DNA of 64,000 nt. Origin: Streptomyces canus (GTDB lineage: Bacteria > Actinomycetota > Actinomycetes > Streptomycetales > Streptomycetaceae). Positions 17,338 through 26,317 of this stretch are shown piece after piece (position 1 is the first letter of the stretch; every line of letters begins with the position of its first letter). The DNA lies in assembly GCF_030815415.1 (NCBI RefSeq), contig NZ_JAUSWW010000001.1, positions 8,308,001 to 8,372,000 of the forward strand. The letters run 5' to 3'. The translations under genes and the position numbers were made by a program. The notes beneath the pieces were generated by a model. That model was not told the DNA's origin, made no database searches, and was given only the letters and a program-made list of their open reading frames with translations.

Positions 17338-17413
17338 AGGGGCGCGGGGCCGTGTCGATGTGCGGCTCCGCCGCGTGGGCGCGACAAGCCACGACGGGCC
17401 CGCAGTCGCGCGA
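17338..17413 (+). repeat. 3'-end repeat, family B, copy 1
   Basis: An about 76-bp GC-rich element opening AGGGGCGCGGGGCCGTGTCG and ending near CCCGCAGTCGCGCGAC. It is near-identical to the copies at 28551-28630 (reversed) and 37424-37501. It lies between the convergent CNNM and AAA-ATPase genes and contains short inverted repeats (GCGGC...GCCGC). Confidence 0.7.
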
Positions 17414-17444
17414 CGTCAGAAGTCACCGTGCTCTTGGGCGGAGC

Positions 17445-19310
17445 TCACATCGCCGACGGATCCTGGGGACCCCGCCCCGACAGCACTTCCCCGTACGCCT
17501 GCATAAGATCCGGCAGCCGCAGTGTCGACAAGTCGTCCCGCGTCAGCATCCCCGGATAGGTCGACAACCGAAGATCCCGGTACGCGCAGCTCTTCTCGTA
17601 CAGCGTCCGCAGGAACCGCCCGTTCCCCAGCTCGTCGATCCACCCCTGGTCCACCACATGCCCGGCGATCGACCGCAGCTCGTCGAGGGCCTCCTCGTCC
17701 CACACGTCACCGTTCTCATGGGCCAGCACCTCGCCGATGGAGGTGAGTTCGAGGGGCCGGTACGAGGGGAAGTCCACCCGGGTGGTGAAGCGGGAGGACA
17801 GTCCGGGGTTGGCGGTGAGGAGCCGGTCCATGCCCTCGGGGTAACCGGCGAGGATGACGACCAGGTGGTCCCGGTTGTCCTCCGCCCGCTTCAGCAGCAC
17901 CTGCAAGGCTTCGTCGCCGTACGCGTCGCCCTTGCCGTAACCGGAGTTGGAGAGCGCGTACGCCTCGTCCACGAAGAGCACCCCGCCGATCGCGGAGTCG
18001 ATGAGCTCGTTGGCCTTCACGGCGGTCTGTCCGAGGTACTCGCCGACGAGGTCGGCGCGCTGCGCCTCCACGAGGTGGTCGCCGCCGAGCAGCCCGAGGG
18101 CGTAGAAGACGCGGCCCAGGATGCGGGCGACCGTGGTCTTGCCGGTGCCCGAGGGGCCGGAGAAGACGAAGTGCCGCTTGGGCGGCTGGACCGGCAGACC
18201 CTGCCCGGCGCGCAGCCGCGCCATGTTCAGCTGGGCCGACAACGCCTTGACCTGGCGTTTCACGGGTTCCAGCCCCACCATGCGCTCGAGTTCGGTGAGC
18301 GCCTCCTCCAGTAAGACGGGGTCGGTGGGGCCGGCGGGCAGCGCCTGAGTCGGGACGATCTTCTCGCGCACCGAAGGGTCGGTCACCGAGGGCAGCGGGC
18401 CGGCGGGCGGCAGGTCGGGGTCGGAGAACTTGAGGTCACGTCCGTCGGTGCCGCCGAAGAGCGGGTCGAGGCCGTCCGGTCCCTCCAGGACGTCCTGGGC
18501 GCCGGAGAGGGCGATCGAGGCGAGGTCCGCCGCGGCGTCGTCGTAGCCATCGCCCTCGGAGATCGCGGCGAGCCGGGCCGAGGTGTCCATGAACGCCGGG
18601 TCGACGCGGTGCACGGCACGGTAGAGGGGGAGGGCGGCGGCGGAGCGGCCGGTGCCTTCGTGCGCGCGGGCGAGCCAGTAGCGCAGCTCCTTGCGCTGGG
18701 GCTGTTCGCTGCGACAGCGCATCAGGGCCGCCGAGAGAAGCGGCTCGGCCTGTCCGAACATCTCCAGGCGCACCCGGGCCATGCCGCCGAACAGACCCGC
18801 CTCGATGCCCAGCAGGGAATCGTCGATCAGCGGGTCGGTGTGCCGCACGAGCTGGTCCCAGTCCTTGACCAGATAGGCGCGACAGGCGTGCAGGAAACGC
18901 ACCTGGGCGTCGGTGTCCACGGGCGGCAGGCTCGCGAGGGCCCGGTCCAGCTCCGGGACATGGCGTCCGTCCAGCCAGTGCGAGGCGTGCGCGAGCAGCA
19001 GGTCGCGCGGGCTCTCCAGCACGGGCTGCACCCACCAGCCCAGCCAGTACCAGGAGTTGAGGGTGCGACGGTGCCGGGCCCGCTGTTCCCCGAAGCGCTC
19101 CCGGTGCCGGAACATCCGCAGCAGCGCGGTCGTCGTGTCGACGCGCAACGCGTGCAGCCCGAGCCAGCCGTCGGCCATTCCCGGGTCCATCCGCACCGCG
19201 GCGCGGAACTCCTCCTCCGCCTGCGGATAGGCGCCCATCGTGTAGGCATCCACACCTCGCAGCCAGGCGAGGTCGGCCGGGGCCTGCGGGCCCTGCGTGC
19301 CGAAGTCCAT
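17445..19310 (-). CDS. CbxX/CfqX-type AAA ATPase with TPR-like N-terminal half (EccA-like)
   Basis: A 621-residue cytoplasmic ATPase. The N-terminal half (about 1-330) is helical and TPR-like, opening with DLAWLRGVDAYTMGAYPQAEEEF. The C-terminal AAA domain (about 350-600) has Walker A FSGPSGTGKTT, Walker B GVLFVDEAYAL, sensor LVVILAGYPEGM and the arginine-finger region NPGLSSRFTTRVDFP. The arrangement is that of EccA of type VII secretion, but no other ESX genes lie in the window, so its role is unassigned. The ATG at 19310 is chosen; the frame stays open upstream into an apparent leader with a promoter and hairpin. Confidence 0.85.
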   Translation of the reverse strand: MDFGTQGPQAPADLAWLRGVDAYTMGAYPQAEEEFRAAVRMDPGMADGWLGLHALRVDTTTALLRMFRHRERFGEQRARHRRTLNSWYWLGWWVQPVLESPRDLLLAHASHWLDGRHVPELDRALASLPPVDTDAQVRFLHACRAYLVKDWDQLVRHTDPLIDDSLLGIEAGLFGGMARVRLEMFGQAEPLLSAALMRCRSEQPQRKELRYWLARAHEGTGRSAAALPLYRAVHRVDPAFMDTSARLAAISEGDGYDDAAADLASIALSGAQDVLEGPDGLDPLFGGTDGRDLKFSDPDLPPAGPLPSVTDPSVREKIVPTQALPAGPTDPVLLEEALTELERMVGLEPVKRQVKALSAQLNMARLRAGQGLPVQPPKRHFVFSGPSGTGKTTVARILGRVFYALGLLGGDHLVEAQRADLVGEYLGQTAVKANELIDSAIGGVLFVDEAYALSNSGYGKGDAYGDEALQVLLKRAEDNRDHLVVILAGYPEGMDRLLTANPGLSSRFTTRVDFPSYRPLELTSIGEVLAHENGDVWDEEALDELRSIAGHVVDQGWIDELGNGRFLRTLYEKSCAYRDLRLSTYPGMLTRDDLSTLRLPDLMQAYGEVLSGRGPQDPSAM

Positions 19311-19591
19311 CACGTCCCCCACAAACCGTGCCCCCGTTGGTGAGTCACCGGGCCGTCGCCCGCCGACCTCCTTGATCGAACAGCCTTGCTGCGGACCGGA
19401 GTTGCAACGGTGCGCAGAGCTGCCCGTCCGTAGGTCGCACCGAGGGCATCGTACCTGCGGGGGTACGGCCCACCGAAGGGTGCCGCACAGGCCGTTTGGC
19501 GAGGTGGGAGCAGACGGGGCGCACACACAATGGTGACCCAGGGTGAGCGAATAACGGCTCGCAGCACCCGGAAAAGAAGTTGAGGGCAGAA

Positions 19592-19629
19592 CGAAGCCCC
19601 CGATCACGGGGGAACAACCGGGGGCTTCG
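19592..19629 (-). terminator. strong hairpin, terminator or attenuator
   Basis: Stem CGAAGCCCCCG (19592-19602) / CGGGGGCTTCG (19619-19629): 11 perfect pairs around a 16-nt loop, followed on the minus strand by TTCT. It lies just downstream of the promoter at 19665-19694 and about 280 bp upstream of the AAA ATPase start, fitting an attenuator. Confidence 0.7.
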
Positions 19630-19664
19630 CGTCTGAGGGCGGCCGCTGAAGGCCGCACATTCAG

Positions 19665-19694
19665 AACGTAAGTCCTGTACGGCCCCCCGGTCAA
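19665..19694 (-). promoter_or_regulatory. sigma-HrdB-like promoter
   Basis: On the minus strand TTGACC (19689-19694), an 18-bp spacer and TACGTT (19665-19670). The spacing and hexamers suit the main vegetative sigma. It reads into the hairpin at 19592-19629 and, beyond that, the AAA ATPase gene. The predicted start is near 19658. Confidence 0.55.
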
Positions 19695-19743
19695 GCCGAG
19701 TTGAAGCACTCCGGGAAGTTCAGAAGCAAGGGCCTTCACAAGT

Positions 19744-20364
19744 TCAGCACACAGCGGATGGTCCGTCACCCAGAGTGATTTTGTGGTCCGGTCCAACCGT
19801 CCCGGAAGGTCCCGGGAGCACCTCGTACCCCTGCTTTCCCTGCCGCACCAGAAGGTCGGCAGAGGGGCGCGAGGGGTCACCGGCGAAGTGTTCGGCCTCG
19901 GCCCGGACCCACTCGGCCCAGAACTCCCGCTGCTCCTCCCCGTCCCGCGACCTGCCACGCGTCCAGGACTCCTCGCGGGGCAACTCCATCCACAGCAGCC
20001 GCGCCAGATGCGGGCGCATCACGCGGCGGCCCGCTCCGACGCCTTCGACGAGGACCACGGGCGCCGCCGGGAGGGCGCGGGGCGGGCCGAAGCGGCGGGT
20101 GTGCCAGTCGTAGGGGGCATAGTGCGCGGTCTCGCCGTGGCGGAGCGGCTCGATCACCTGGGTCAGCAGTCGGCCGGTCCAGCCGAACAGCTCGTCATGG
20201 CTCGCGATGTCGTCGAGGTGCAGCACCGGCGCGTCGCCCAGCGCGGCCGCCAGCCGTCCGGCGAACGTGGACTTTCCGGAGCCGGCGTGACCGTCGACGG
20301 CGATCAGGCGGACCGGGCCGCAGGACGGCGGGAGGCCGCGGAGGTGGTCGGCGAGGGCGCGCAT
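19744..20364 (-). CDS. uridine kinase-like P-loop kinase
   Basis: A 206-residue cytoplasmic kinase. Walker A is VDGHAGSGKSTFAGRL (about residues 24-39). The LHLDDIASHDELFGW and YDWHTRRFG segments give the Asp and substrate-lid features of uridine/phosphoribulokinase-like enzymes, and VVLVEGVGAGRR the second acidic strand. A phosphate-acceptor nucleoside or sugar is likely, but uridine is only the family label. The start is the ATG at 20364. The 3' end lies 50 bp upstream of a promoter belonging to the next transcription unit. Confidence 0.72.
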   Translation of the reverse strand: MRALADHLRGLPPSCGPVRLIAVDGHAGSGKSTFAGRLAAALGDAPVLHLDDIASHDELFGWTGRLLTQVIEPLRHGETAHYAPYDWHTRRFGPPRALPAAPVVLVEGVGAGRRVMRPHLARLLWMELPREESWTRGRSRDGEEQREFWAEWVRAEAEHFAGDPSRPSADLLVRQGKQGYEVLPGPSGTVGPDHKITLGDGPSAVC

Positions 20365-20416
20365 GGCCGAGTCCTGGAGCTTTCACGAGTCCGACGGGGA
20401 GCGGTCAGCACTCTAG

Positions 20417-20625
20417 TGCCGCGGCAGGCAACGTTTGCCCGTCAAGGAGCGGCGTCGTGGGGGTCCCTCCCGCCCGAGCCGTGCGAAGCGCGGTTCGAGG
20501 GTGGGGGAGCGTGCTCTCGGCGTGCCGGCCGGAAGCCCTCGTACTGGACGTACTTGGGCTTTCGGCCGGTGCGGCGAGAGTGCGTGCCGGGCGTCGCGAC
20601 GGGGCAAACGTTGCCTGCCGCGGCA
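20417..20625. mobile_element. MITE-like inverted-repeat element with nested insertion
   Basis: The ends are a near-perfect inverted repeat of about 27 bp: TGCCGCGGCAGGCAACG... (20417-20443) and ...CGTTGCCTGCCGCGGCA (20598-20625), differing by one extra G. An inner hairpin pairs 20510-20538 with 20556-20586 around TCGTACTGGACGTACT. A family A palindrome (20458-20509) interrupts the left half. There is no ORF and no clear target duplication. A non-autonomous element or a large extragenic palindrome fits. Confidence 0.65.
20458..20509. repeat. short palindromic repeat, family A, copy 2 (nested)
   Basis: Opens TGGGGGTCCCTCCCGCCCGA and closes TTCGAGGGTGGGGGAG, like copies 1 and 3 but with a longer centre. 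It lies inside the left half of the larger inverted repeat, so it probably arrived later. Confidence 0.7.
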
Positions 20626-20669
20626 GTACCGGCGGTGCGGGGATACGCCGTCGCAGGTCATGTCAGTGG

Positions 20670-20684
20670 TCCAGTCCCATATTC
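20670..20684 (+). promoter_or_regulatory. DasR/chitin-type motif upstream of C39-like gene
   Basis: AGTGGTCCAGTCCCA about 120 bp upstream of the ATG at 20799 resembles the chitinase-promoter repeat TGGTCCAGACC and the DasR site. The half-site match is partial. Confidence 0.3.
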
Positions 20685-20798
20685 GTGGGCGTGGCATGGC
20701 CCGAAGTGCTGGCAGGACCGTGCGGCTTTGGCCATAGTTGGCGCACAACCGTGCAGTGGACCTGCCCAGACTCGGACCACTTGGGGGTCATTCCGCCC

Positions 20799-22163
20799 AT
20801 GAGCAGAGCCGAACAGCCGTCCCGCAGAACCGTCCTGGCCGCCGCGGTCGCCGCAGCGGTGGCCGGCGCGGCGAGCCCGGCGACCGCCGCCGACGGCACG
20901 ACCGACGCAGCGGACACCGACCGGGCGCAACCCCGCCTCGTCGACAACCGTTTCTGGACCACGTACGCCGACTGGCGCGGCGGCAGCGCGAAGGGCGCCC
21001 GTGCCGTCGCCGGTCCCCGGCCGGGGGTGGTGATCGGCGCCGCCGCGGGCAGCGTCGACTACACGGACCCGCACACCGGGAAGACGGCTGCCTGGGAGTA
21101 CGCCACCTGGACGTCCCCCGTCCACAGGCTCGCCGTCCCCGCCACCGAGGCGATCGCGTCCTGGAACGCGCACACCCCGGACGGCACCTGGCTCCAGGTC
21201 GAGCTGAAGGGGACCTACTCCGACGGCACGGACACCCCCTGGTACGTCATGGGCCGCTGGGCCGCCGGCGACCAGGACATCCGGCGGACCTCGGTCGACG
21301 ACCAGACCGACGACAAGAGCAGCATCTGGACGGACACCTTCGCCGTCGACGACCCGGCGACGGGCCTGCGCCTCACCTCGTACCGACTGCGGCTGACCCT
21401 CTACCGCAAGCCGGGCACCAAGAAGACCCCCACGGCGTGGCGGCTCGGCGCGATGGGCTCCGACATCCCGGACCGCTTCACCGTCCCGGCCTCCACGCCC
21501 GGCCTCGCCCAGGAGCTGATCGTCCCGCGCTACTCGCAGGAGATCCACGCCGGCCAGTACCCGGAGTACGACAACGGCGGCGAGGCCTGGTGCAGCCCCA
21601 CCTCCTCGCAGATGATCATCGAGTACTGGGGCGGCCGGCTCACCCGGGAGCAGCTCGCCTGGGTCGATCCGACCTACGCCGATCCGCAGGTGTGCCATGC
21701 GGCCCGGTACACGTTCGACTATCAGTACGCGGGCTGCGGGAACTGGCCGTTCAACGCGGCCTACGCGGCGACCTTCAAGGACCTCCAGGGCGTGGTCACC
21801 CGGCTCGGCTCCCTCACCGACCTGGAGACGCTGATCGCGGCCGGCATCCCGGCCATAACGTCCCAGTCCTTCCTCAAGGAGGAGCTGACGGACGCGGGTT
21901 ACGGCACCTCCGGCCATCTGATGACCGTGATCGGCTTCACCGCCGACGGCGACGTGATCGCCAACGACCCGGCCTCGCCCAGCGACGAGGCGGTGCGACG
22001 GGTCTACAAGCGGGCCGAGTGGGAGAACATCTGGCTCCGCACCAAGCGGTACAACGCCAGTGGCAAGGTCGTCTCCGGCACCGGCGGTGTCTGCTACCTC
22101 TACTTCCCGGCGAAGCCGACCGCGCGGCAGTGCAAGGCCCTCGCAGCGGTGGGTGTGCGCTGA
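20799..22163 (+). CDS. Tat-exported peptidase C39-like protein
   Basis: Secreted protein of 454 residues. The N-terminus has a twin-arginine signal (PSRRTVLAAAVAAAVAGAA, cleavage near ASPATAADG). A beta-rich region (about 50-230) follows, then a papain-like C39-type domain (about 240-440): GGEAWCSPTSSQMIIEYWG with the candidate nucleophile Cys, SGHLMTVIGF with the His, and ANDPAS with the third residue. The first two cysteines of a likely disulphide are in QVCHAARYTFDYQYAGC. Substrate unknown; an extracellular cysteine peptidase or amidase is likely. A GAAA-loop terminator follows the stop. Confidence 0.78.
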   Translation: MSRAEQPSRRTVLAAAVAAAVAGAASPATAADGTTDAADTDRAQPRLVDNRFWTTYADWRGGSAKGARAVAGPRPGVVIGAAAGSVDYTDPHTGKTAAWEYATWTSPVHRLAVPATEAIASWNAHTPDGTWLQVELKGTYSDGTDTPWYVMGRWAAGDQDIRRTSVDDQTDDKSSIWTDTFAVDDPATGLRLTSYRLRLTLYRKPGTKKTPTAWRLGAMGSDIPDRFTVPASTPGLAQELIVPRYSQEIHAGQYPEYDNGGEAWCSPTSSQMIIEYWGGRLTREQLAWVDPTYADPQVCHAARYTFDYQYAGCGNWPFNAAYAATFKDLQGVVTRLGSLTDLETLIAAGIPAITSQSFLKEELTDAGYGTSGHLMTVIGFTADGDVIANDPASPSDEAVRRVYKRAEWENIWLRTKRYNASGKVVSGTGGVCYLYFPAKPTARQCKALAAVGVR

Positions 22164-22182
22164 GTCACACAGCAAGCAGGTC

Positions 22183-22206
22183 AAGGCCCCGGGAAACCGG
22201 GGCCTT
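22183..22206 (+). terminator. intrinsic terminator of C39-like gene
   Basis: Stem AAGGCCCCGG (22183-22192) / CCGGGGCCTT (22197-22206) with a GAAA tetraloop, 20 bp after the stop, followed by TCCC. Ten perfect pairs. Confidence 0.8.
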
Positions 22207-22262
22207 TCCCCTGTGACCGACGTCTCTGCCGCAAAGGCCCTGGTCGGTGGCAAGGTGGACAC

Positions 22263-22403
22263 ATGACTGCGAACTCAGCCACCGCCGCCCGTGTCCGCAC
22301 CGGCGGGCCCAAGGAAGACGGCCCGAAGGCCCTCGAGCACGTCATGGGCTGGACCCTCGTCGTGGTGGTCGCGATGCTCGTGACCCAGCTCGGTCTGCTG
22401 TGA
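22263..22403 (+). CDS. 46-residue single-pass membrane peptide
   Basis: A short ORF from ATG 22263 to TGA 22403. It encodes a polar N-terminus (MTANSATAARVRTGGPKEDG) and a single hydrophobic helix (MGWTLVVVVAMLVTQLGLL) reaching the C-terminus. The RBS-like GGTGGCAAGGTGG lies just upstream. It sits between a terminator and a TetR gene. Compact design and a clean helix suggest a real membrane peptide; function unknown. Confidence 0.6.
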   Translation: MTANSATAARVRTGGPKEDGPKALEHVMGWTLVVVVAMLVTQLGLL

Positions 22404-22424
22404 CCTGATCCATAGTTGACCTGA
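22401..22424 (+). promoter_or_regulatory. direct repeat upstream of TetR gene
   Basis: TGACCTGA occurs at 22401-22408 and again at 22417-22424, 16 bp apart, immediately upstream of the TetR gene. The spacing puts the copies about 1.5 helical turns apart; it could be an autoregulatory site. Weak evidence. Confidence 0.3.
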
Positions 22425-22447
22425 CATACTGCGGGTGTCCCGCCCCG

Positions 22448-23128
22448 TTGAGACCAGGGTCGAAATTGAATATCAGCCAGCAGCGTGACGGCGCTCGTCC
22501 CAAGGCGCGCGGTACTGATCGTTCGGTTGCCCGCCGAGCCGAGCTCATCGCGATCGGGCGGAGGTTGTTCGCCGACACGTCCTACGACGCGCTCTCGATG
22601 GACGACATCGCCCGCCAGGCGCATGTCGCCAAAGGGCTGATCTACTACTACTTCCAGTCCAAGCGCGGCTACTACCTGGCCATCATCCAGGACTCCGTCG
22701 CCGACCTGGTCACCTTCGCGGCGAGCGGCCTCCAGCTGCCCCAGGTGGACCGGGTCCAGCGCACGATCGACAGCTATCTGCGCTTCGCCGAGCACAACCA
22801 GGCCGCGTACCGCACCGTCGTCAGCGGCGGGGTCGGCTTCGACGCCGAGGTGCACGCCATCCGGGACAGTGTGCGTGAGGCGATCGTCGCGACCATCGCC
22901 GACGGGGCGTACGGCCGTACCGACATCTCACCGCTGGCCCGCATGGGCCTGTTCGCCTGGGTGTGCAGCGTCGAGGGCGCCACGCTCGACTGGATCGACC
23001 GCCCGGCCCAGCTCACCCGCGACACCATGCGCGAACTCCTGGTGAAGACGCTCGGCGCCACCATGCGCGCGATCGAGGAGCTGGACCCCGACTGTCCGGC
23101 CCCCGCCCCGGCCCGCCGGGACACCTGA
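22448..23128 (+). CDS. TetR family transcriptional regulator
   Basis: A 226-residue TetR repressor. The DNA-binding domain (about 27-75) has LIAIGRRLFADTSYDALSMDDIARQAHVAKGLIYYYFQSK, the classic helix-turn-helix. The C-terminal ligand domain is diverse (about 80-215). The start is uncertain: a TTG at 22448 and another at 22466 are both in frame, and neither has a strong ribosome site. Preceding direct repeats (22401-22424) could be its own operator. Convergent with the chitinase gene. Confidence 0.83.
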   Translation: MRPGSKLNISQQRDGARPKARGTDRSVARRAELIAIGRRLFADTSYDALSMDDIARQAHVAKGLIYYYFQSKRGYYLAIIQDSVADLVTFAASGLQLPQVDRVQRTIDSYLRFAEHNQAAYRTVVSGGVGFDAEVHAIRDSVREAIVATIADGAYGRTDISPLARMGLFAWVCSVEGATLDWIDRPAQLTRDTMRELLVKTLGATMRAIEELDPDCPAPAPARRDT

Positions 23129-23193
23129 CGCCGGACCACGCGGAGGGGCGGAGGGCTCGTGGTCCCCCCGCCCCAAGTCCCGCTCGGGCCCGG

Positions 23194-24432
<1,239 letters not shown>

Positions 24433-24494
24433 CGAGTGTCTCCTCGTGGGGGTGAGGGAGCGTGCGTCGATTGGCATGGACGCGGTAAGGCGTT

Positions 24495-24545
24495 GGTTCG
24501 GAACAGTAGGAGGACTAGACCAGTGCGTCAATGGTTCGGACCAAT
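24495..24545 (-). promoter_or_regulatory. DasR/chitinase-type repeats in chitinase promoter
   Basis: On the minus strand: ATTGGTCCGAACCA (24532-24545), CACTGGTCTAGTCC (24512-24525) and a related TTCCGAACCA near 24495. The middle one closely matches the DasR site ACTGGTCTAGACCA. The cluster is 60-110 bp upstream of the chitinase start, where the known 12-bp direct repeats of Streptomyces chitinase promoters lie. Confidence 0.65.
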
Positions 24546-24767
24546 TTCGAGGACCGGCGGATTCCGGGTAGGTTTCCTGAAGTAAGCGGTCGTTAACTGG
24601 TGACTCGATGACTCCGATCGGGCATACTCACAGCGCAGAGCCGCTGGTCAACAGCTTCCGAGACCCGAAAGTGCGACCATCGGCCAAGCCCTCGGCAAGA
24701 CCCGGCGGAGCCGCCTCCATCCAAAGGCGCACGCCGATGTGCCCTACACAGGGAGGAGAGCGTCCTC

Positions 24768-25976
24768 ATGCCCGACCGCGCCCCGCAGCCGGTGGATCGT
24801 CAACTGCCCACGGACGAGGCCCGGGAGTTGATCTCGCTCGTCCGCGACATCGCGCAGCGGGAGATCGCCCCGAAGGCGGCCGAGGAGGAGGACGCCGGAC
24901 GCTTCCCGCGGGAGGTGTTCACCCTGCTCTCGCGGTCCGGACTGCTCGGACTGCCCTACGACTCGGAGTACGGCGGCGGCGACCAGCCCTACGAGGTCTA
25001 CCTCCAGGTCCTCGAGGAACTCGCCGCGGCCCGCCTGACCGTCGGTCTCGGCGTCAGCGTGCACACGCTCGCCTCCTACGCGCTCGCCGCCTACGGCACC
25101 AAGGAACAGCGGACCGAGCATCTGCCCGCGATGCTCGGCGGCGGACTCCTCGGCGCGTACTGCCTCTCCGAGGCCTCGTCCGGCTCGGACGCCGCGAGCC
25201 TGCGCACCAAGGCCGTGCGGGAGGATGGGGGCCCCTCCCGCTCGAGCGCAGCCGAGAGTGGGGGAGACTGGGTCATCACGGGTACCAAGGCCTGGATCAC
25301 GCACGGTGGTATCGCCGACTTCTACACCGTCATGGCGCGCACCGGCGAGGAGGGCGCCCGCGGGATCACCGCCTTCCTCGTGCCCGGTGACGCCGAGGGG
25401 CTGAGCGGGGCGGTGCCGGAGAAGAAGATGGGCATGAAGGGCTCGCCCACCGCCCAGGTCCACCTCGACGGCGTCCGCGTCCCCGACCACCGGCGCATCG
25501 GCGAGGAGGGGCAGGGCTTCGCGATCGCCCTGGCCGCGCTCGACTCCGGGCGGCTCGGCATCGCGGCCTGCGCGATCGGTGTGGCGCAGGCGGCGCTGGA
25601 CCAAGCGGTGGCGTACGCGACCGAGCGACGGCAGTTCGGCAAGCCGATCGCGGACTTCCAGGGACTGCGCTTCATGCTCGCCGACATGGCGACCCAGATC
25701 GAGGCGGGCCGCGCGCTGTACCTGGCGGCGGCGCGGCTGCGGGACGCCGGCCGGCCCTTCGCCAAGCAGGCCGCGATGGCCAAGCTGCACTGCACCGACA
25801 CCGCGATGAAGGTCGCCGTCGACGCCGTGCAGGTCCTCGGCGGATACGGCTACACCGCGGACTTCCCGGTCGAGCGCTACATGCGCGAGGCCAAGGTCCT
25901 CCAGATCGTCGAGGGCACCAATCAGATCCAGCGGATGGTCATCGCCCGTCATCTAGCGGGTCCGGAGACGCGCTGA
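24768..25976 (+). CDS. acyl-CoA dehydrogenase with in-frame repeat-encoded insert
   Basis: A 402-residue acyl-CoA dehydrogenase oxidising acyl-CoA to trans-2-enoyl-CoA with FAD. Family features: LGLPYDSEYGG, AYCLSEASSGSDAASLRTKAV, the C-terminal signature GGYGYTADFPVERYMREAK and VEGTNQIQRMVIARHL with the candidate catalytic Glu. Between KAVRED and WVITGTKAW lies a 14-residue insert (GGPSRSSAAESGGD, about residues 153-166) encoded by a family A palindrome at 25226-25266. The insert falls in the beta-domain loop that usually reads like DGD-(Y/W)V(I/V)(N/T)G and keeps frame. Start ATG 24768 behind GGGAGGAG. Confidence 0.88.
   Translation: MPDRAPQPVDRQLPTDEARELISLVRDIAQREIAPKAAEEEDAGRFPREVFTLLSRSGLLGLPYDSEYGGGDQPYEVYLQVLEELAAARLTVGLGVSVHTLASYALAAYGTKEQRTEHLPAMLGGGLLGAYCLSEASSGSDAASLRTKAVREDGGPSRSSAAESGGDWVITGTKAWITHGGIADFYTVMARTGEEGARGITAFLVPGDAEGLSGAVPEKKMGMKGSPTAQVHLDGVRVPDHRRIGEEGQGFAIALAALDSGRLGIAACAIGVAQAALDQAVAYATERRQFGKPIADFQGLRFMLADMATQIEAGRALYLAAARLRDAGRPFAKQAAMAKLHCTDTAMKVAVDAVQVLGGYGYTADFPVERYMREAKVLQIVEGTNQIQRMVIARHLAGPETR
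25226..25266. repeat. short palindromic repeat, family A, copy 3 (in-frame in acyl-CoA dehydrogenase)
   Basis: A 41-bp element opening TGGGGGCCCCTCCCGCTCGA and closing GCCGAGAGTGGGGGAG. With flanking bases it adds 42 bp, hence 14 codons, so the host gene stays open. Confidence 0.75.
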
Positions 25977-26175
25977 ACTGACCCGGCCTGACCTGCGGCG
26001 CCGCGAGCCGGACCCACTCCGGGTCGTGGCGCCCCGGCAGGGTCCGGCCCCGGTCGGCCCAGGTGCGCAGCAGATCCCGGTAGATGGGCGGGTCCTGCGG
26101 CGGCGGAACCGATTCTGCGGGCGGCGGCACGAACACTCGGCGTTGACGCCCGGTCGCTGTATATGTGGGGGTCAT
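25939..26175 (-). CDS. short proline/arginine-rich hypothetical protein
   Basis: An ORF of 78 residues starting at ATG 26175, proline-rich in its middle (VFVPPPAESVPPPQDPPIYRDLLRTWADRGRTLPGRHDPEWVRLA). The last codons overlap the acyl-CoA dehydrogenase 3' end (to 25976) on the other strand. No family is recognised; the LLRTWADRGRTLPGRHD segment looks protein-like, but the evidence is otherwise coding capacity only. Confidence 0.45.
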   Translation of the reverse strand: MTPTYTATGRQRRVFVPPPAESVPPPQDPPIYRDLLRTWADRGRTLPGRHDPEWVRLAAPQVRPGQFSASPDPLDDGR

Positions 26176-26317
26176 ACCAGGGCAACGCGGTGACGGCCGG
26201 ACAGGTCACCCGCCGACGGAATCGACCGTGAGTTCGCGGACGTCGTGCGGCACGATACCTGGCCACCTACGGCGGTCTGACGTACCGTCAGCCCAGCCGC
26301 CTCCAGGGAGGTGCGCC

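Larger units (their letters stand above)
19311..19743 (-). other. intergenic region with predicted attenuated leader or small RNA
   Basis: The region between the uridine-kinase-like gene and the AAA ATPase has no convincing gene, although minus-strand frames stay open. It contains a promoter-like pair at 19665-19694 and a strong hairpin at 19592-19629, both oriented toward the AAA gene. A roughly 70-nt transcript would be made if the hairpin terminates. Confidence 0.5.
20365..20798. other. intergenic region carrying a nested repeat
   Basis: No gene is recognised. Most of the region is a 209-bp inverted repeat (20417-20625) with a smaller palindromic element nested in it. The remainder upstream of 20799 is the promoter region of the C39-like gene and holds a TGGTCCAGTCC motif. 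Confidence 0.6.
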
